Source of the DNA: Selenomonadaceae bacterium
Lineage (GTDB): Bacteria > Bacillota > Negativicutes > Selenomonadales > Selenomonadaceae
Length of the DNA stretch: 45,125 bases
Assembly: GCA_022786545.1 (NCBI GenBank)
Contig: JALFXV010000109.1
Location: forward strand, 1 to 45,125
Direction of reading: 5' to 3'
Positions within the stretch are counted from its first letter, which is position 1. Every line of letters begins with the position of its first letter. The notes beneath the pieces were generated by a model that made no database searches, was not told the origin of the DNA, and was given only the letters and a program-made list of their open reading frames with translations. Position numbers and translations under genes: made by a program. This document shows, one piece after another, positions 1 to 8,304 of the stretch.

Positions 1-126
1 GGCATGTACCCAAAGAAAACCTTGAGTGCAGCCTCGCTTCTTAGCGAGTGCGAGCGTAAGCGACGCAGGAGCTTAGAAGCGCGAGGCTGTGCTAAGAGCG
101 AGAGCGAGTTTTCTATGGGTACTGCC
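1..126. repeat. Long imperfect inverted repeat / hairpin
   Basis: The outer arms are bases 1-20 (GGCATGTACCCAAAGAAAAC) and 108-126, whose reverse complement GGCAGTACCCATAGAAAAC differs by few bases. Inside them a GCCTCGCTTCT arm near 31-41 pairs with AGAAGCGCGAGGC near 75-87. The centre is rich in GCGAG/GCGAC words. No run of T follows the right arm, so it is not a simple terminator. It may be a dispersed intergenic repeat or a structured RNA end. The left side may continue beyond the window. Confidence 0.5.
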
Positions 127-237
127 GCTACCTGTCCCTTTTAAATGTCTGAACAGAGTCCACGAACTATCAAACTACATCATCAGTATGTGCACTAAGT
201 AACGAGTAAGCACTACGACAAACTGAAATTTAACTTC

Positions 238-266
238 TTGACTTTAATCCTAATAATTCGTAAAAT
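238..266 (+). promoter_or_regulatory. Predicted sigma-A promoter of rny
   Basis: TTGACT (238-243) and TAAAAT (261-266) are separated by exactly 17 bases, upstream of rny. Seen directly; activity is inferred. Confidence 0.6.
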
Positions 267-321
267 AGAATGGTATGGTTGTGTGTAGTCACAGCCGCTA
301 AATGATAATTTACGCCATGAA

Positions 322-1893
322 ATGGCAAAAAATTTTAAGAAGGGGAGGTGTGTTATTATCATTGAGATTATACTTGCAGCAGTTGTTGCCCTGGCGGCAG
401 GCGGTGCTGGGGGCTATATGATGCGCAAGCAGGCTGCTGAGAAGCAGATCGGCTCTGCTGAGGAGGAGGCAAAGCGCATTATCAGAGCCGCAGAGTCCAA
501 GGGCGAGGCTGCAAAGAAGGAAAAGCTGTTAGAAGCAAAGGAAGACGTACATCGTCTTCGTCAGGAATTAGATCGTGAAACCCGTGACCGCCGCAACGAG
601 TTGCAGCGGCAGGAGCGCCGTCTGGTATCCAAAGAGGAAAACCTTGACCGCAAGCTGGATTCCCTGGAAAAGAAGGAAGAGGCCATCTCTGCCAAGGAAG
701 CCAGGCTGGAAAAGAGCCAGGCTGCCATCAATGAGCTGCACGAGAAGCAGAAGACGGAGCTGGAGCGCATTTCCAGCCTGACCACGGAGGAAGCAAAGGC
801 TATGCTGCTGGCCGAGGTTGAGGAAGAGCTGCAGCATGAGAAGGCAATGATGATTAAGGATTATGAGCAGCAGACCAAGGACGAAGCTGAGAAGAAAGCC
901 AGGAATATCATTTCTATGGCTATCCAGCGCTGTGCTGCTGACCATGTGGCAGAAACCACGGTTTCTGTGGTAGCATTGCCTAATGATGAGATGAAGGGCC
1001 GCATTATTGGCCGTGAGGGACGCAATATCCGTGCCCTGGAGACCATGACCGGCATTGACCTGATTATTGATGATACCCCGGAGGCTGTCATCCTGTCGGG
1101 CTTTGACCCGGTGCGCCGGGAGGTGGCAAGGATTGCTCTGGAGAAGCTGATTGCCGATGGGCGTATTCATCCTACCAGCATCGAGGATATGGTCAAGAAG
1201 GCCCGCCGGGAGGTGGAGCAGCGCATCAAGGAGGCCGGAGAGCAGGCTACCTTTGATACAGGCGTGCATGGCCTGCACCCGGAGCTGGTGAAGCTCCTGG
1301 GTCGCCTGCGCTATCGTACCAGCTACGGACAGAATGTGCTCAATCACTCCGTGGAGGTGTCCCACCTGGCAGGCATGATGGCTGCGGAACTGGGGGTGGA
1401 TGTGATGCTGGCCAAGCGTGCCGGCCTTATCCACGATATTGGTAAGTCCATCGACAACGAGGTGGAGGGCACCCACGTTACCATCGGTGCAGATGTGGCC
1501 AAGAAGTATCGTGAGTCCAAGGATGTCATCAATGCTATTATGGCACATCATGGCGATGTGGAGCCGAATACTGTGGAGGCTGTGCTGGTAGCTGCGGCTG
1601 ATGCCGTTTCCGCTGCCCGTCCTGGGGCCCGCCGTGAGAGCTTGGAAGCTTACCTGAAGCGTCTTACCCGCCTGGAGGAGATTGCCGAGGGCTTCAACGG
1701 TGTCGAGCGCTGCTTTGCCATACAGGCAGGCCGCGAAATCCGCGTGATGGTCAAGCCGGACAAGGTTGATGATGCAGGTGCCATTACCCTGGCGCACGAC
1801 ATTGTCAAGAAGATTGAGGCTGAGCTGGAATACCCTGGCCAGATAAAGGCTACTATTATCCGTGAAACCCGTGTAGTTGATTACGCGAAATAA
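322..1893 (+). CDS. rny: Ribonuclease Y
   Basis: Endoribonuclease that starts bulk mRNA decay; membrane-anchored on the cytoplasmic face. The 523-residue reading has an N-terminal hydrophobic anchor (about 11-33), a long charged coiled coil (about 40-205), a KH RNA-binding domain with the [10 protein letters not shown] signature near 226, and an HD phosphohydrolase domain with the His-Asp pair near 371-372. Length and domain order fit the family. The start is uncertain: the ATG at 322 has no Shine-Dalgarno, while a strong AGGGGAGGTG lies at 341-350, inside the reading frame, just before isoleucine codons (355, 358, 361) where the usual family N terminus begins. Initiation at AUU/AUC would remove about 12 residues. 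The gene is monocistronic or heads the ymdB group. Confidence 0.97.
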   Translation: MAKNFKKGRCVIIIEIILAAVVALAAGGAGGYMMRKQAAEKQIGSAEEEAKRIIRAAESKGEAAKKEKLLEAKEDVHRLRQELDRETRDRRNELQRQERRLVSKEENLDRKLDSLEKKEEAISAKEARLEKSQAAINELHEKQKTELERISSLTTEEAKAMLLAEVEEELQHEKAMMIKDYEQQTKDEAEKKARNIISMAIQRCAADHVAETTVSVVALPNDEMKGRIIGREGRNIRALETMTGIDLIIDDTPEAVILSGFDPVRREVARIALEKLIADGRIHPTSIEDMVKKARREVEQRIKEAGEQATFDTGVHGLHPELVKLLGRLRYRTSYGQNVLNHSVEVSHLAGMMAAELGVDVMLAKRAGLIHDIGKSIDNEVEGTHVTIGADVAKKYRESKDVINAIMAHHGDVEPNTVEAVLVAAADAVSAARPGARRESLEAYLKRLTRLEEIAEGFNGVERCFAIQAGREIRVMVKPDKVDDAGAITLAHDIVKKIEAELEYPGQIKATIIRETRVVDYAK

Positions 1894-1983
1894 GTATTGG
1901 CAAATGAGTGGGGCTGTTGTCGAGGGATGGCAGCTCCTTTTCATTAAAATGATGCATAAAAATAGAAGCTGATAAGAAAAGTA

Positions 1984-2012
1984 TTGCAGTTTGTTTTAGA
2001 ATGTTGGATAAT
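1984..2012 (+). promoter_or_regulatory. Possible promoter for the 2065 gene and ymdB
   Basis: TTGCAG (1984-1989), 17 bases, then GATAAT (2007-2012), about 50 bases before the next start codon. A moderate match to the sigma-A consensus in an AT-rich gap. Confidence 0.35.
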
Positions 2013-2064
2013 TGTAATAAATAATGGATAGTAATCTTCGTCAGGCATGAAAAGGAGGAAGATT

Positions 2065-2574
2065 ATGGGCGAGAAGAAGACAGGAGTTACCCCCAGCGAG
2101 GCTGCGATGGACGGTGTGCAGCTGGTGGCATCGATTCTGATGTGTTTTCCTGAAATGGCAAAGGTAACGCTGGACTCTGAGGATAGCGGCGTCTGGCTGG
2201 ATTTTACCCTGAAGGACGTTCCGTCAGAGGAACGCATGAAGAAGGCTGACAGGATGATTACTGACAGCATGAGGCTTTACCATGAACTGGAAGGATTCAG
2301 CAGTGCGAAGCTGGCGTTTTTTTACGCCAAGGGGGCGTTGCGCATTTTCCGTGATATAGATAGCCTGTCCAGGGCAGAACTGGATATCCTGGTTAGTGTA
2401 ATCAGGGATAATTTTGATGATTTGCTGCTGGCTGATACAGTGAACAATATAGATGAAGATGTGCTTTTTAATCAGTCAGAGATGATCGACCACAGGATAC
2501 GTTTTCTGAGGAAAAACCATATTCATGAGAATATGGTGGGCATCCGCGAGGAAGGCAGGGTCATGGTCTATTAG
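2065..2574 (+). CDS. Conserved hypothetical protein between rny and ymdB
   Basis: Soluble protein of 169 residues with no signal peptide or membrane segment and no motif I recognise. The start is placed at ATG 2065 because AAGGAGG (2051-2057) sits seven bases upstream; an in-frame ATG at 2047 lies before that site and is unlikely. The sequence is acidic and largely helical in appearance, and ends in a short basic stretch followed by EEGRVMVY. It lies between RNase Y and the YmdB-type phosphodiesterase, with only 18 bases to the latter, so it is probably cotranscribed with it. No function is claimed. Confidence 0.8.
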   Translation: MGEKKTGVTPSEAAMDGVQLVASILMCFPEMAKVTLDSEDSGVWLDFTLKDVPSEERMKKADRMITDSMRLYHELEGFSSAKLAFFYAKGALRIFRDIDSLSRAELDILVSVIRDNFDDLLLADTVNNIDEDVLFNQSEMIDHRIRFLRKNHIHENMVGIREEGRVMVY

Positions 2575-2592
2575 GCACCGGGAGGAAAGACT

Positions 2593-3369
2593 TTGAAGAT
2601 TTTAATCGCAGGCGATGTGGTAGGGCGCAGTGGCCGCAGGGCATTTGACCGCTATACCCGTGAGCTGAAGCAGAGCAGGGGCATTGACCTGGTAATTGTG
2701 AATGGCGAAAATTCTGCCGGGGGCAAGGGCATCAGCCGCAAGTCCCTGGATGAGCTGTACAGGGGGGGCGCGGATATTGTCACCTCCGGCAACCATATCT
2801 GGGATAACAGGGAGGTGTACGGCTTTATTGATGAGGAGCCGTATCTGGTGAGGCCGGCCAATTACCCGGAGGGGGCGCCGGGGAAGGGATGGTGCATCTA
2901 TCCTTTCCGGTCTGCCAATGTGGCGGTCATCAACCTGTCAGGCCGGGCTTTTATGCCTGAGATGGACTGCCCTTTTCAGAAGATAGAGGATATCCTGTCG
3001 GAGATTGGTGACCGGGCGGATATTTTTATTCTGGATTTTCATGGGGAAACCACCTCGGAAAAGATGGCGATGGGATTTTACCTGGACGGCAGGGTGCAGG
3101 CGGTGGTGGGAACCCATACCCATGTGCAGACTGCCGATGAGAGGATACTGCCTCAGGGAACGGCCTATATTACCGACCTGGGCATGTGCGGCCCCTGGAA
3201 CTCCGTGCTGGGAGTAAAGCCGGAAATTATCATCAGGAAGTTCACTACCTGCATGCCAGTGCGGTTCGAGCTGGCAGAAGGCCCTGCCGTTTATTCGGCG
3301 CTGCTGGTAGAGATAGATAACGCTTCCAGGAAAGCTGTCAAGGTGGAGCGGATTTTGCTCAATGAGTAA
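2593..3369 (+). CDS. ymdB: YmdB family metallophosphoesterase
   Basis: Member of the TIGR00282 family of calcineurin-like phosphodiesterases; Bacillus YmdB hydrolyses 2',3'-cyclic nucleotides and affects RNase Y activity and biofilm/motility decisions. The 258 residues open with a GDVVGRSGR metal-binding motif (residues 7-15) and contain NGEN, a TSGNHIWDN motif and a GTHTHVQTAD motif near the C-terminal third, giving the expected Asp/Asn/His ligands. Translation starts at TTG 2593, supported by GGAGGA at 2581-2586. Its position just downstream of rny matches the common Firmicutes arrangement. No membrane segment, so cytoplasmic. Confidence 0.93.
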   Translation: MKILIAGDVVGRSGRRAFDRYTRELKQSRGIDLVIVNGENSAGGKGISRKSLDELYRGGADIVTSGNHIWDNREVYGFIDEEPYLVRPANYPEGAPGKGWCIYPFRSANVAVINLSGRAFMPEMDCPFQKIEDILSEIGDRADIFILDFHGETTSEKMAMGFYLDGRVQAVVGTHTHVQTADERILPQGTAYITDLGMCGPWNSVLGVKPEIIIRKFTTCMPVRFELAEGPAVYSALLVEIDNASRKAVKVERILLNE

Positions 3370-3478
3370 GGCTGTCCGTCAGGGTAAGTTCCGGGAAAAT
3401 TTTTTCCCAAAGCAGGATTTTACCCCAGCGAAAGCGAATATACAGAATATGCGAAGGTATGATTAGAGGTATAAACTG

Positions 3479-4306
3479 ATGTCAAGCGATTTACATACCC
3501 ACACCAGCTGCTCTGACGGCCTGCTGGCTCCGGAGGAGCTGGTGGAGGCTGCCAGGGAAGCTGGTCTTAGCTATATTGCCATTACGGACCATGATACGGT
3601 GGCAGGATTGTGCCAGCTTTATGAGCACGGGCTTTATCCTCAGCCGGGCATAAGGATTATTCCGGGCATTGAGTTCAGTGCCCACCATGAGACCAGTGAA
3701 ATTCATATTCTCGGCTACAACATCGACATCTACAACAAGGAGCTGGTGGACAGGCTCAACGATGTGGTGGAGGGGCGCTGGACCAGGTTTTCAACGATGA
3801 TTGAAAAGCTGCAGGGGCTGGGCTACGATATAAGCGAGACTGATGTGCTGGAGATTGCCGATGGCAGCACCTCCATCAGCCGGTCCCATATTGCTCAGAC
3901 CATGGTGAAGAAAGGTTATTTTCCGACTGTGGCAGATACTTTTGCCCAGCTGCTGGAAAAGGGCAAGCCTGCCTACGTGTCCCATTACAGGCTGGAGCCG
4001 GATGAGATTATCGACCTGATTAAAAACAGCGGCGGTACGCCAGTGCTGGCACATCCCAAGCTGGTAAAGGATGACGGGCTGGTGGAGGAGCTCCTGAAAA
4101 AGGGCATCGAGGGCATTGAGGCCCTTTATCCCAGCCATACTGAGGAAGATACGAAGCGCTACCTGGAGATGGCGGACAAGTACCATCTGCTGGTGACGGG
4201 CGGCTCTGATTTTCATGGTATTGCAGGCAGGCTGCCGAAATTCCTGGGGGAGTTTACGGTGCCTGACGAGTACGCGGAGGAACTTTATAGGGAGCCGCAG
4301 CTGTAG
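3479..4306 (+). CDS. PHP domain phosphoesterase (RNase AM / TrpH-like)
   Basis: Cytoplasmic PHP-family metal-dependent phosphoesterase of 275 residues. Hallmarks are HTHTSCSDG (residues 6-14), AITDHDTVAG near residue 37, an IPGIEFS motif near 62, PVLAHPKLV, and a C-terminal GGSDFHG, which together form the multi-metal site. Relatives act on nucleoside 3',5'-bisphosphates or trim the 5' ends of RNA. An AGAGG sits upstream of ATG 3479. Lying after rny and ymdB it may join an RNA-turnover group, but that link is by neighbourhood only. Confidence 0.88.
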   Translation: MSSDLHTHTSCSDGLLAPEELVEAAREAGLSYIAITDHDTVAGLCQLYEHGLYPQPGIRIIPGIEFSAHHETSEIHILGYNIDIYNKELVDRLNDVVEGRWTRFSTMIEKLQGLGYDISETDVLEIADGSTSISRSHIAQTMVKKGYFPTVADTFAQLLEKGKPAYVSHYRLEPDEIIDLIKNSGGTPVLAHPKLVKDDGLVEELLKKGIEGIEALYPSHTEEDTKRYLEMADKYHLLVTGGSDFHGIAGRLPKFLGEFTVPDEYAEELYREPQL

Positions 4307-4390
4307 TCTGGTTCCGGGCGGCACTTTGCGGCATTGAAGTTAGTTTTTTAGCTGTTGCAGGGCGTGACAGGGAGTTTGGAGGATATTATT

Positions 4391-5254
4391 ATGGAGGTTA
4401 TTGCTTTAGTGGGGCCAAGCGGCACCGGAAAGAGCCATCGTGCCCTGCTGGTTGCCCATAACAATCAGGCTGATGCCATTATTGATGATGGCCTGCTGAT
4501 AAAGAATGGCAAGATTATTGCCGGCAAGTCTGCCAAAAGGGAGCAGAACAAGGTGCTGGCGGTAAAGCGTGCCATATTCGTGCTGCCGGGACATGCGGAG
4601 GAAGTCCGCAAGGCCATTGAGGAAACGAAGCCGGTGCGGATTCTGATTCTGGGGACTTCTGAGAACATGGCCAGCAAGATTGCCAAGGCACTGAAGCTGC
4701 CGGAGGTTTCCCGCTTCGTGCATATAGAGGATATCGCCACCCAGTCCGAGATGGACAAGGCGCGTTTCCACAGGCTGCGGGAGGGAAAGCATATCATCCC
4801 GGTGCCGACTATTGAGCTGAAGCCGCATTTTTCCGGCTATCTGGTGGACCCGATTAATTCCCTGCTGAAAAAGAGGCGGGAGGACGGGCGGCGCCGCCAT
4901 CTGGGGGAAAAGTCCATCGTGCGGCCTGTGTTCAGCTATTATGGCAAGCTGATTATTGACGACTGGGCTATCAAGGCAATCGTCAGGAAGCTGCTGGTGG
5001 ACGGGGAGAATGTCACCAAGGTGGCTGACGTGCGGGTGGAGCATGTCTACAAGGGGGATGGAGAGGTAGGCTTTGAGTCTGCCGGTATCGTCATCGGCTG
5101 CGATGTGGTCATCAGCTATGGCAAGCATATCCCTACCCTGGTGCAGAAGCTGCAGGCGCAGGTGCGCAAGGATGTGGAGTATATGACCGGCATGGTGGTG
5201 AAGAAGGTCAATATCACCATCAAGGCGTTGTTTGTGCAACCGAAAAAGTTCTGA
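4391..5254 (+). CDS. P-loop ATP-binding protein fused to an Asp23/Gls24 domain
   Basis: 287 residues from ATG 4391, chosen because GGAGG (4377-4381) lies nine bases upstream. The first residues carry a Walker A motif, GPSGTGKS (8-15), in a small nucleotide-binding domain reaching to about residue 140. The C-terminal part (about 165-285) reads as an Asp23/Gls24 (DUF322) domain: a strand-helix pattern with IKAIVRKLL, an IVIGCDVVISYGKHIP stretch and a terminal VKKVNITIKAL strand. Asp23-type domains in Gram-positives localise to the membrane and respond to envelope stress. No anchor is visible. The substrate is unknown. The gene ends just before a large palindrome. Confidence 0.8.
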   Translation: MEVIALVGPSGTGKSHRALLVAHNNQADAIIDDGLLIKNGKIIAGKSAKREQNKVLAVKRAIFVLPGHAEEVRKAIEETKPVRILILGTSENMASKIAKALKLPEVSRFVHIEDIATQSEMDKARFHRLREGKHIIPVPTIELKPHFSGYLVDPINSLLKKRREDGRRRHLGEKSIVRPVFSYYGKLIIDDWAIKAIVRKLLVDGENVTKVADVRVEHVYKGDGEVGFESAGIVIGCDVVISYGKHIPTLVQKLQAQVRKDVEYMTGMVVKKVNITIKALFVQPKKF

Positions 5255-5274
5255 GGCTGGGGCATAAATTTACT

Positions 5275-5322
5275 GTCAGACCTTTTTATAGAGTGTCATG
5301 GCACTCTATAAAAAGGTCTGAC
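5275..5322. repeat. Perfect 21-bp inverted repeat, 6-base loop
   Basis: Bases 5275-5295 (GTCAGACC followed by a T run and ATAGAGTG) are exactly the reverse complement of 5302-5322, around the loop TCATGG. It follows the stop codon at 5254 by 20 bases, so it may act as a transcript end or mRNA stabiliser. There is no T tract after the right arm on either strand, and the stem itself is AT-rich, so it is not a classical intrinsic terminator. Confidence 0.6.
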
Positions 5323-5323
5323 T

Positions 5324-5505
5324 GACGAGTTTGTTAATTCGCGAAGTTGTATGCGTTGTTCAGGTAACGTAGAGCTTGAACAGGGAAGCCGGGAGGCTGG
5401 TGGGGAGCTGTTTGCTATAGTGGCTATGAGCAGGGATTGGCATTGTCTTTCCGCCCATTGGCGTATCGCTGATACCTTCTGATAGCTCCCCTGCACGAAT
5501 TTAGA
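5324..5505. other. Structured non-coding stretch, possible small RNA
   Basis: About 180 bases with no convincing ORF between the palindrome and the tRNA terminator. It can fold: AATTCG (5336-5341) pairs with CGAATT (5496-5501), GGGGAGCT (5401-5408) pairs with AGCTCCCC (5484-5491), and small hairpins TGTTCA/TGAACA, AGCC/GGCT and GTATC/GATAC lie between. The nested pairing resembles a long bulged rod. I could not match it to a named RNA family, and the strand is unknown. Confidence 0.3.
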
Positions 5506-5510
5506 GACGC

Positions 5511-5540
5511 AAAAAAGCCGTCCCTGTCGGAACGGCTGAA
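5511..5540 (-). terminator. Intrinsic terminator after tRNA-Gln
   Basis: Read on the minus strand, AGCCGT/ACGGCT arms form a stem followed by a run of six T, just downstream of the tRNA gene's 3' end. Confidence 0.75.
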
Positions 5541-5547
5541 AAATCAA

Positions 5548-5623
5548 TGGCAGGGGTAGCTGGACTCGAACCAACGCATGCTGGATTCAGAATCCAGTGC
5601 CTTACCAACTTGGCGATACCCCT
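5548..5623 (-). tRNA. tRNA-Gln (anticodon CUG)
   Basis: The minus strand gives a 76-base cloverleaf. The acceptor arms are AGGGGTA and TACCCCT, with discriminator G and an encoded CCA end. The anticodon stem CTGGA/TCCAG encloses the loop TTCTGAA, giving anticodon CUG, which reads the glutamine codon CAG. The T arm carries GGTTCGAGTCC. Transcription runs toward the terminator at 5511-5540, opposite to its neighbours. Confidence 0.95.
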
Positions 5624-5831
5624 ATATTTCATTTTATTTGCTGTGTGACTCACAACAGATATTAGTATAATGCTTTCTGGCAATTTTGTCAAGAAAAAAA
5701 TATTTTCTGGGAGAAATTTTGTCATGGAATAATTTCCGACTTATGTCAGATTAGTTTTTTTAGAATAGTGCAATTTTGTAGATAATCGTGTATAATAATG
5801 GTGCATATATCATAGATTGGGGGCATTAATT

Positions 5832-6233
5832 ATGAAATATGAGTTTACCAAGGATTATTATACGGGTATTGATTTTATTGATGAAGAGCACGCCAAGCTT
5901 TTTGAGATAGCGAACCGCGCCTATGATTTGCTGAAAAATCAGTTTGTGACGGATAAATATGATGCGATTGTGGCGGTGCTGGAGGAACTGAGGGACTATA
6001 CCAAGTACCACTTCAACCACGAGGAAGAGTACATGAAGAGCATCAATTATCCTAAGCGCTTCAGCCAGCTGCATCAGCATACCCAGTTCATCAACAAGCT
6101 TAATTCCTACAATCTGAAGGAAATCGATGTGAACCAGCAGGAAGGCCTTTTGGAAATCCTGGACTTTCTGGCTGTGTGGCTGCAGAGCCATATCAAGGGC
6201 ATGGACAAGAAGATTGGCGCGGCAGCGAAGTGA
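5832..6233 (+). CDS. Bacteriohemerythrin
   Basis: Single-domain hemerythrin of 133 residues, a four-helix bundle with a di-iron site that binds oxygen or senses it; in anaerobes it is usually linked to oxygen protection or delivery. Iron ligands can be read as His20, His60 with Glu64, His81/His83, His120 and Asp125 (HIKGMD). The ATG at 5832 follows a GGGGG site; a longer reading from TTG 5817 would overlap that site and is rejected. A TATAAT lies at 5791-5796 upstream. It stands alone and ends before a strong terminator. Confidence 0.93.
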   Translation: MKYEFTKDYYTGIDFIDEEHAKLFEIANRAYDLLKNQFVTDKYDAIVAVLEELRDYTKYHFNHEEEYMKSINYPKRFSQLHQHTQFINKLNSYNLKEIDVNQQEGLLEILDFLAVWLQSHIKGMDKKIGAAAK

Positions 6234-6254
6234 GACTGCCTGAAATAAAACAGG

Positions 6255-6302
6255 AACGGCAGCGGCAGGGCCTTGCGGGGCTTTGGCCGGTGCCGTTTTT
6301 TG
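6255..6302 (+). terminator. Intrinsic terminator after the hemerythrin gene
   Basis: AACGGCAGCGGC (6255-6266) pairs, with one mismatch, with GCCGGTGCCGTT ending in a T run at 6297-6301. Confidence 0.8.
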
Positions 6303-6448
6303 CTTTGTCCCGCTTTACTTTTGCCGGTGTGTGTGGTAGTATTGCAGGTGATGGACGGTATTCTGTATGGAAACTGTACTATGATTTTCTGCAAGATTTT
6401 TTCCTGATATTCCGGGCAGCACATCACCATACTAGAGGGGTGATGCTT

Positions 6449-7372
6449 ATGAGGATTGGTTTTATTGGTGCCGGCAAGGCAGGGGTTACCCTGGGAAAGT
6501 ATTTCAGCCGGCACGGTGTTGAAGTTACAGGCTATTACAGCCGCAATATTCAGTCAGCCAGGGAAGCCGCCGAGTTTACGGCAGCGGACATTTACGAGGG
6601 TGCAAGTGATTTGCTGGCAGATAGCGATGTGCTGTTTTTGACGGTTCCCGATGATGCGATTGCATCCTGCTATGGGGAGCTGTGCCGGTCAGCCGGCAGT
6701 ATTCAGGGAAAGATTTTTTGTCATGCCAGTGGTGCCATGACGGCAGAGGCTGCCTTTCCGGGAATTGAGGCGGCAGGGGCCTATGGATATTCTGTTCATC
6801 CGCTTTTTGCTATCAGCGACAGGTTTCATGCTTATAGCGAGCTGGCGGATGTTTTTTTTACCCTTGAGGGCTCTGCCGGGCGCAGGGATTTTATGCTGGC
6901 ATGGCTGACAGCTGCCGGGCTCAGGGTGCAGCCTATCGGGGCAGGCTGCAAGGCGAAGTACCACGCGGCAGCCGCCATTGTCAGCAACCAGGTAGTGGCG
7001 CTCTTTGATGAAAGCAGAAGGATGCTGGAAGAGTGCGGCTTCCCGCCAGAGGCGGCGCAGGAGGCGCTGAAGCCGCTGTTTCTGGGTAATGCCGCCCATG
7101 TGGCGGCCAAGGGAGCGGTCAGGGCGCTGACGGGGCCTGTGCAGCGGGGGGACACCGGGACCCTGGCCAAGCATCTGGCAATTTTTGAGGCTGGTGAGGA
7201 CAGGCTTTTGTACCTGCTGCTTTCCAGGCGGCTCTTGCAGCTGGCCAGGGCCAGGAATAATGATTATGACGATACCTCCATCAGGGCTTTTTTGGACGAG
7301 GAATATAGAAAAGGTATTGAGGCGGCTGCGGCGGAACTGCTGCAGGCGGGAAGAAAGGACGAAGCTAAATGA
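6449..7372 (+). CDS. Rossmann-like/DUF2520 dehydrogenase, candidate ketopantoate reductase
   Basis: 307 residues from ATG 6449, chosen by the GAGGGG site at 6435-6440; an ATG at 6443 is too close to it. The N terminus reads [10 protein letters not shown], a GxGxxG dinucleotide-binding loop, followed by a Rossmann fold to about residue 160 and an all-helical DUF2520 domain. The stop overlaps the panB start (ATGA at 7369-7372), so the two are translationally coupled. As I recall, the Francisella ketopantoate reductase PanG belongs to this broad family, which would give the step after PanB in pantothenate synthesis. The family is firm; the substrate is inferred from the neighbour. Confidence 0.8.
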   Translation: MRIGFIGAGKAGVTLGKYFSRHGVEVTGYYSRNIQSAREAAEFTAADIYEGASDLLADSDVLFLTVPDDAIASCYGELCRSAGSIQGKIFCHASGAMTAEAAFPGIEAAGAYGYSVHPLFAISDRFHAYSELADVFFTLEGSAGRRDFMLAWLTAAGLRVQPIGAGCKAKYHAAAAIVSNQVVALFDESRRMLEECGFPPEAAQEALKPLFLGNAAHVAAKGAVRALTGPVQRGDTGTLAKHLAIFEAGEDRLLYLLLSRRLLQLARARNNDYDDTSIRAFLDEEYRKGIEAAAAELLQAGRKDEAK

Positions 7373-8196
7373 AAAACACCGTGGCAACTTTTTTGGCAAT
7401 GAAGCAGAAGGGCGAGAAGATTTCCATGCTGACCTGCTATGATTATTCCACAGCCAGGCTGGAGGAGGAAGCCGGCATCAATGCTATCCTGGTGGGGGAT
7501 TCCCTGGGCAACGTGATGCTGGGGCTGCCTGATACCATCTCAGTCACTATGGAGGATATGATTACCTTTGGCGGGGCTGTGGCCCGCGCCTGCAGCGATA
7601 CTATGGTGGTTATCGATATGCCTTTCATGTCCTATCAGGTATCAGTGGAGCAGGCGGTGATGAATGCAGGCAGGCTGATGAAGGAAGGCCGTGCCAATGC
7701 CGTCAAGCTGGAGGGGGGAGCCGCAGTCTGCCCGCAGATTAAGGCCATTACCGATGCAGGCATCCCGGTGATGGCACATCTGGGCCTAACCCCGCAGTCC
7801 GTCAATGCCCTGGGAGGGCACCGGGTGCAGGGCAAGAGCGAGGAAGGCGCCAAAAAGCTGGTGGAGGATGCCCTGGCCATTCAGGAGGCAGGAGCCTTCG
7901 CCGTGGTGCTGGAGTGCATCCCGGCCAAGCTGGCGGAACTCATCAGCTCCAGGCTGGATATCCCTACTATCGGCATCGGGGCAGGTGCCGGCTGTGATGG
8001 CCAGATCCTGGTTTATCAGGACATGCTGGGGCTGTTCAGCGGCTTCAAGCCTAAGTTCGTGAAGCATTTTTCAGAGCTGGGGGAGCAGATGAAGGCTGCT
8101 TTCCGCGCCTATGATGAGGAAGTGAAGGCCGGTACCTACCCGGCAGCGGAGCACACCTTCAGGATGGATGATGATGTGCTGCAGCGGCTGTATTAA
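7369..8196 (+). CDS. panB: 3-methyl-2-oxobutanoate hydroxymethyltransferase
   Basis: First committed enzyme of pantothenate synthesis: it transfers a hydroxymethyl group from methylene-tetrahydrofolate to ketoisovalerate, giving ketopantoate. The 275 residues match the usual length and begin with the family pattern [11 protein letters not shown], followed by [12 protein letters not shown], a VIDMPFMSY motif, VKLEGG, a [11 protein letters not shown] motif and the late [15 protein letters not shown] block, covering the magnesium and substrate sites of the TIM barrel. Its ATG overlaps the stop of the DUF2520 gene. panC and panD do not follow; rsmD and coaD come next after a 108-base gap. Confidence 0.97.
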   Translation: MKNTVATFLAMKQKGEKISMLTCYDYSTARLEEEAGINAILVGDSLGNVMLGLPDTISVTMEDMITFGGAVARACSDTMVVIDMPFMSYQVSVEQAVMNAGRLMKEGRANAVKLEGGAAVCPQIKAITDAGIPVMAHLGLTPQSVNALGGHRVQGKSEEGAKKLVEDALAIQEAGAFAVVLECIPAKLAELISSRLDIPTIGIGAGAGCDGQILVYQDMLGLFSGFKPKFVKHFSELGEQMKAAFRAYDEEVKAGTYPAAEHTFRMDDDVLQRLY

Positions 8197-8304
8197 AATC
8201 GTGTACAATTTATACTGATTATGGTAAAATAGGCTAAAAATTTTATTCAATTATCACCAAAAATATGTTAAAATAGGAAAGAATTTGTTTTTTGAGGTTT
8301 TTTT

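Noticed and set aside
568-1944. 458-residue minus-strand ORF opposite rny
   Set aside because: It is an antisense shadow of a GC-biased conserved gene, with no ribosome site and a composition (many Leu, His, Gln) typical of reverse reading.
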